NCBI GenBank assembly: GCA_035602605.1
Contig: DATNLZ010000105.1
Coordinates: forward strand, 124,001 to 188,000
Direction: 5' to 3'
Length of the DNA: 64,000 bases
DNA from: DASQHY01 sp035602605
Lineage (GTDB): Bacteria > Acidobacteriota > Terriglobia > Acidiferrales > UBA7541
Positions 62,412 to 64,000 of the stretch are shown here, piece by piece; positions within the stretch are counted from its first letter, which is position 1; the number at the start of each line of letters is the position of its first letter. The notes beneath the pieces were generated by a model. That model was not told where the DNA came from, searched no databases, and worked only from the letters and a program-made list of their open reading frames with translations. The position numbers and the translations under genes were made by a program.

Positions 62412-62759
62412 ATGAAGAAGAAATCGCAAGCCGTGCAAACGTCTGAAGAGATTGTGCAACTCCGGCTCTACGTCGCGGGCCAAACGCCGAAATCCTTGAC
62501 CGCGCTTTCGAACCTCAAACGCATCTGCAATGAGCACCTAAAACACTTTCGCATCGAAGTGATCGATCTGATGAAGAACCCGCAACTGGCTCAGGGCGAC
62601 CAGATCCTGGCGATACCCACTTTGGTTCGCAGCTTGCCTATCCCCATCCGTAAAATTATCGGTGACCTCTCGAACACCGAGCGAGTTCTGGTGGGCTTAG
62701 ATGTACGCTCAACCTCGTCCGAATCTGGCGCTAAAGCCGCAGCGGGGAAGGCGTTATGA
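62412..62759 (+). CDS. kaiB: KaiB-like protein 1
   Basis: A 115-residue thioredoxin-like protein. It keeps the KaiB landmarks LRLYVAGQTPKSLTALSNLK, IEVIDLMKNPQLAQGDQILA, IPTLVRSLPIPIRKIIGDLS and RVLVGLDV. Cyanobacterial KaiB switches fold to bind KaiC, and the regions involved are conserved here. It has an N-terminal basic extension and a Ser/Ala-rich tail. GGAGGTGA overlaps the kaiC stop, 3 bases before this ATG region, so expression follows kaiC. Its end overlaps the next kaiB by 4 bp. Confidence 0.92.
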   Translation: MKKKSQAVQTSEEIVQLRLYVAGQTPKSLTALSNLKRICNEHLKHFRIEVIDLMKNPQLAQGDQILAIPTLVRSLPIPIRKIIGDLSNTERVLVGLDVRSTSSESGAKAAAGKAL

Positions 62760-63097
62760 GGCTCAAAAGGACACGCAAGGCAGCCGCAAAGGGGGCCCCA
62801 AAAAACGCGAAACCTCGGAGAATGTATTCCTTGCGGTTGTATATTACCGGGCAAACGCCCCGTTCCGCTGATTCGGTGCACAACCTCCACGAGGTTTGCA
62901 AGGAGTACCTCTCCGGCAGGTACAAACTCGAAGTCATCGACATCTATCAGCAACCTGAATTGGCAAGCGAGGCGCAAATCATTGCGGCACCTACGCTAAT
63001 CAAAATGCTGCCGCTGCCATTTCGCAAGCTGGTCGGTGATTTATCAAACCGCCGGCGCGTTTTAGTCGGACTGGATCTACTCTCCGAGAGCGCGTAA
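62756..63097 (+). CDS. kaiB: KaiB-like protein 2
   Basis: A 113-residue KaiB paralogue: YSLRLYITGQTPRSADSVHN, LEVIDIYQQPELASEAQIIA, APTLIKMLPLPFRKLVGDLS and RVLVGLDLLSES. The GLDLL ending is nearer to cyanobacterial KaiB than that of the first copy. The N-terminus has about 20 extra Lys/Arg/Ala-rich residues. Its ATG overlaps the TGA of the first kaiB (ATGA), so the pair is coupled. The two copies differ enough to suggest separate roles. Confidence 0.92.
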   Translation: MRLKRTRKAAAKGAPKNAKPRRMYSLRLYITGQTPRSADSVHNLHEVCKEYLSGRYKLEVIDIYQQPELASEAQIIAAPTLIKMLPLPFRKLVGDLSNRRRVLVGLDLLSESA

Positions 63098-63101
63098 TCG
63101 C

Positions 63102-64000
63102 ATGTCTCCCGCCAAAAGAATTCGCTCTTCCAAGCGCTCGCGTTTGCCGTTGGACGAAAAACTGCGCACACGCTTGGCGGAGCTCGAGGAAACGTTGCAG
63201 GCGATTCGCTGCGGAACGGTCGACGCGCTGGTTATCAATGGACCCAAGGGCGAGCAGGTTTTCACCTTGCAGGGCGCCGAACATCCGTATCGGGTTCTGG
63301 TGGAAACCATCAACGAAGGAGCCGCCACACTTGATGCCGCCGGCACGATTCTTTACTCCAACACCCGCTTCGCTGAGATTCTGCGCGTTCCCCTCGAAAG
63401 ATTCATCGGCAGCGCGCTATACAGCCACGTAGATCCATCGGAGCGCGAAAAATTGCAATCGCTCATCGAGCATGGCCGTGAGCAGACTGCCAAGGGCGAG
63501 ATCAACGTAGGCACACTCGAAGGCCGCAGCCGCGTCGTTCGTTTTTCGCTGAGTCCGGTGAAAAATTCCGGTTTGCAGACTATTTGTGTGGTGGCCACCG
63601 AGTTAACTGAGCTGCTCGAAGCCAACGAGTCCCTCAAAAGCAACGAGGAGACCCTGCGACAACTTTCCTCGCGGCTGCTTCAGCTTCAAGATGACGAACG
63701 CCGCCACATTGCCCGCGATTTACACGACATCACCGGTCAGAACCTTGCAGTGCAATCTATTGCGCTGTCGCAAATCCTGAATAGCAAAACAGTGCGACTG
63801 GATACCGACACGCGAAAAACTTTGGCGGAGTGCGCGGCATTGACCCGGCAAGTTGGAGAGGAAATCCGCACCCTCTCTTACCTGCTACATCCACCCTTGC
63901 TGGACGAACTAGGCCTGGCTTCTGCCGTCAAGTGGTACGCGCAAGGATACCAGCTTCGCACCGGCATTGAAGTCGAGGTAGATATTTCCTCGGATTTCGT
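63102..64000 (+). CDS. PAS-domain histidine kinase (HisKA_3 type), partial
   Basis: A soluble kinase that starts 4 bases after kaiB2 and continues past the window end; 299 residues are visible. A basic N-terminus and coiled coil (LRTRLAELEETLQAIRCGTV) lead into a PAS domain (PYRVLVETINEGAATLDAAG, TILYSNTRFAEIL, residues 62-165). The dimerisation/phospho-acceptor segment LQDDERRHIARDLHDITGQN follows, where His208 of LHD is the likely phosphorylated residue of the NarX/DesK-type family. The ATPase domain is beyond base 64000. Its place in the operon suggests it is the output or input kinase of the Kai module. Confidence 0.9.
   Translation, partial: MSPAKRIRSSKRSRLPLDEKLRTRLAELEETLQAIRCGTVDALVINGPKGEQVFTLQGAEHPYRVLVETINEGAATLDAAGTILYSNTRFAEILRVPLERFIGSALYSHVDPSEREKLQSLIEHGREQTAKGEINVGTLEGRSRVVRFSLSPVKNSGLQTICVVATELTELLEANESLKSNEETLRQLSSRLLQLQDDERRHIARDLHDITGQNLAVQSIALSQILNSKTVRLDTDTRKTLAECAALTRQVGEEIRTLSYLLHPPLLDELGLASAVKWYAQGYQLRTGIEVEVDISSDF

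Noticed and set aside
1..64000. CRISPR arrays, insertion sequences, prophage, rRNA or tRNA genes
   Set aside because: No regularly spaced repeats, transposase or integrase motifs, or rRNA/tRNA signatures were seen on either strand.

Overview
The window looks like a chromosomal segment of an acidobacterium (Acidobacteriota). This is an inference from gene content, not a database match. The supporting points are moderately high GC, menaquinone synthesis by the futalosine route (MqnD), the CysO/Mec+ cysteine pathway, repeated PilZ/GGDEF/FHA signalling genes, a HAF/BNR-type repeat gene remnant, and a KaiC-KaiB-KaiB-histidine kinase cluster. I see no phage, transposon, CRISPR array, rRNA or tRNA. 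It is mostly core genome with a few decayed genes.

Layout. 1-5.7 kb (mostly minus strand): the N-terminal part of asparaginyl-tRNA synthetase, a TIM-barrel isomerase, gamma-glutamyltransferase, MqnD and a secreted HExxH protein. 5.8-10.5 kb: an exported M20 amidohydrolase, a PilZ protein, a lone receiver domain, a DinB-fold protein, a glutaredoxin-like protein and a frameshifted BNR/HAF pseudogene. 10.5-13.9 kb: a compact sulfur-carrier operon (cysteine synthase, JAMM protease, CysO-like carrier, MoeB-rhodanese, CDGSH protein); the carrier has a tail beyond its Gly-Gly. 14.1-18.4 kb: a membrane GGDEF enzyme, a second PilZ protein, two glycosyltransferases and an FHA protein. 18.5-29.7 kb: a TPR membrane protein, dGTPase, then yceD-rpmF-plsX-fabD-fabG-acpP-fabF followed by etfB-etfA-ETF-QO, which joins fatty acid synthesis to flavoprotein electron transfer.

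29.8-35.2 kb: a FecR-like protein, a DUF374 acyltransferase, an HtrA protease, CoaE, FolD and a small membrane protein. 35.3-50.3 kb: RNase E/G with a very large insertion in its S1 domain, and the rod-shape genes rodA, PBP2, mreD, mreC and mreB. The shape genes are split into two blocks by a kinase-thrC pair and an MscS channel. A FecR-domain protein lies upstream of mreB. 50.5-56.4 kb: a SurA/PpiD-type chaperone, a small hypothetical gene, and an ECF sigma/anti-sigma module with membrane and TPR partners. 56.4-57.5 kb is gene-poor and holds a possible promoter-hairpin unit that conflicts with an antisense small ORF. 57.5-60.4 kb: a fatty acid desaturase and transketolase, convergent. 60.6-64.0 kb: a kaiC-kaiB-kaiB-histidine kinase operon, cut by the window end. 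It is the most interesting system here.

Start codons were chosen from Shine-Dalgarno spacing, overlaps with neighbours and family length. Alternatives are noted where they matter.
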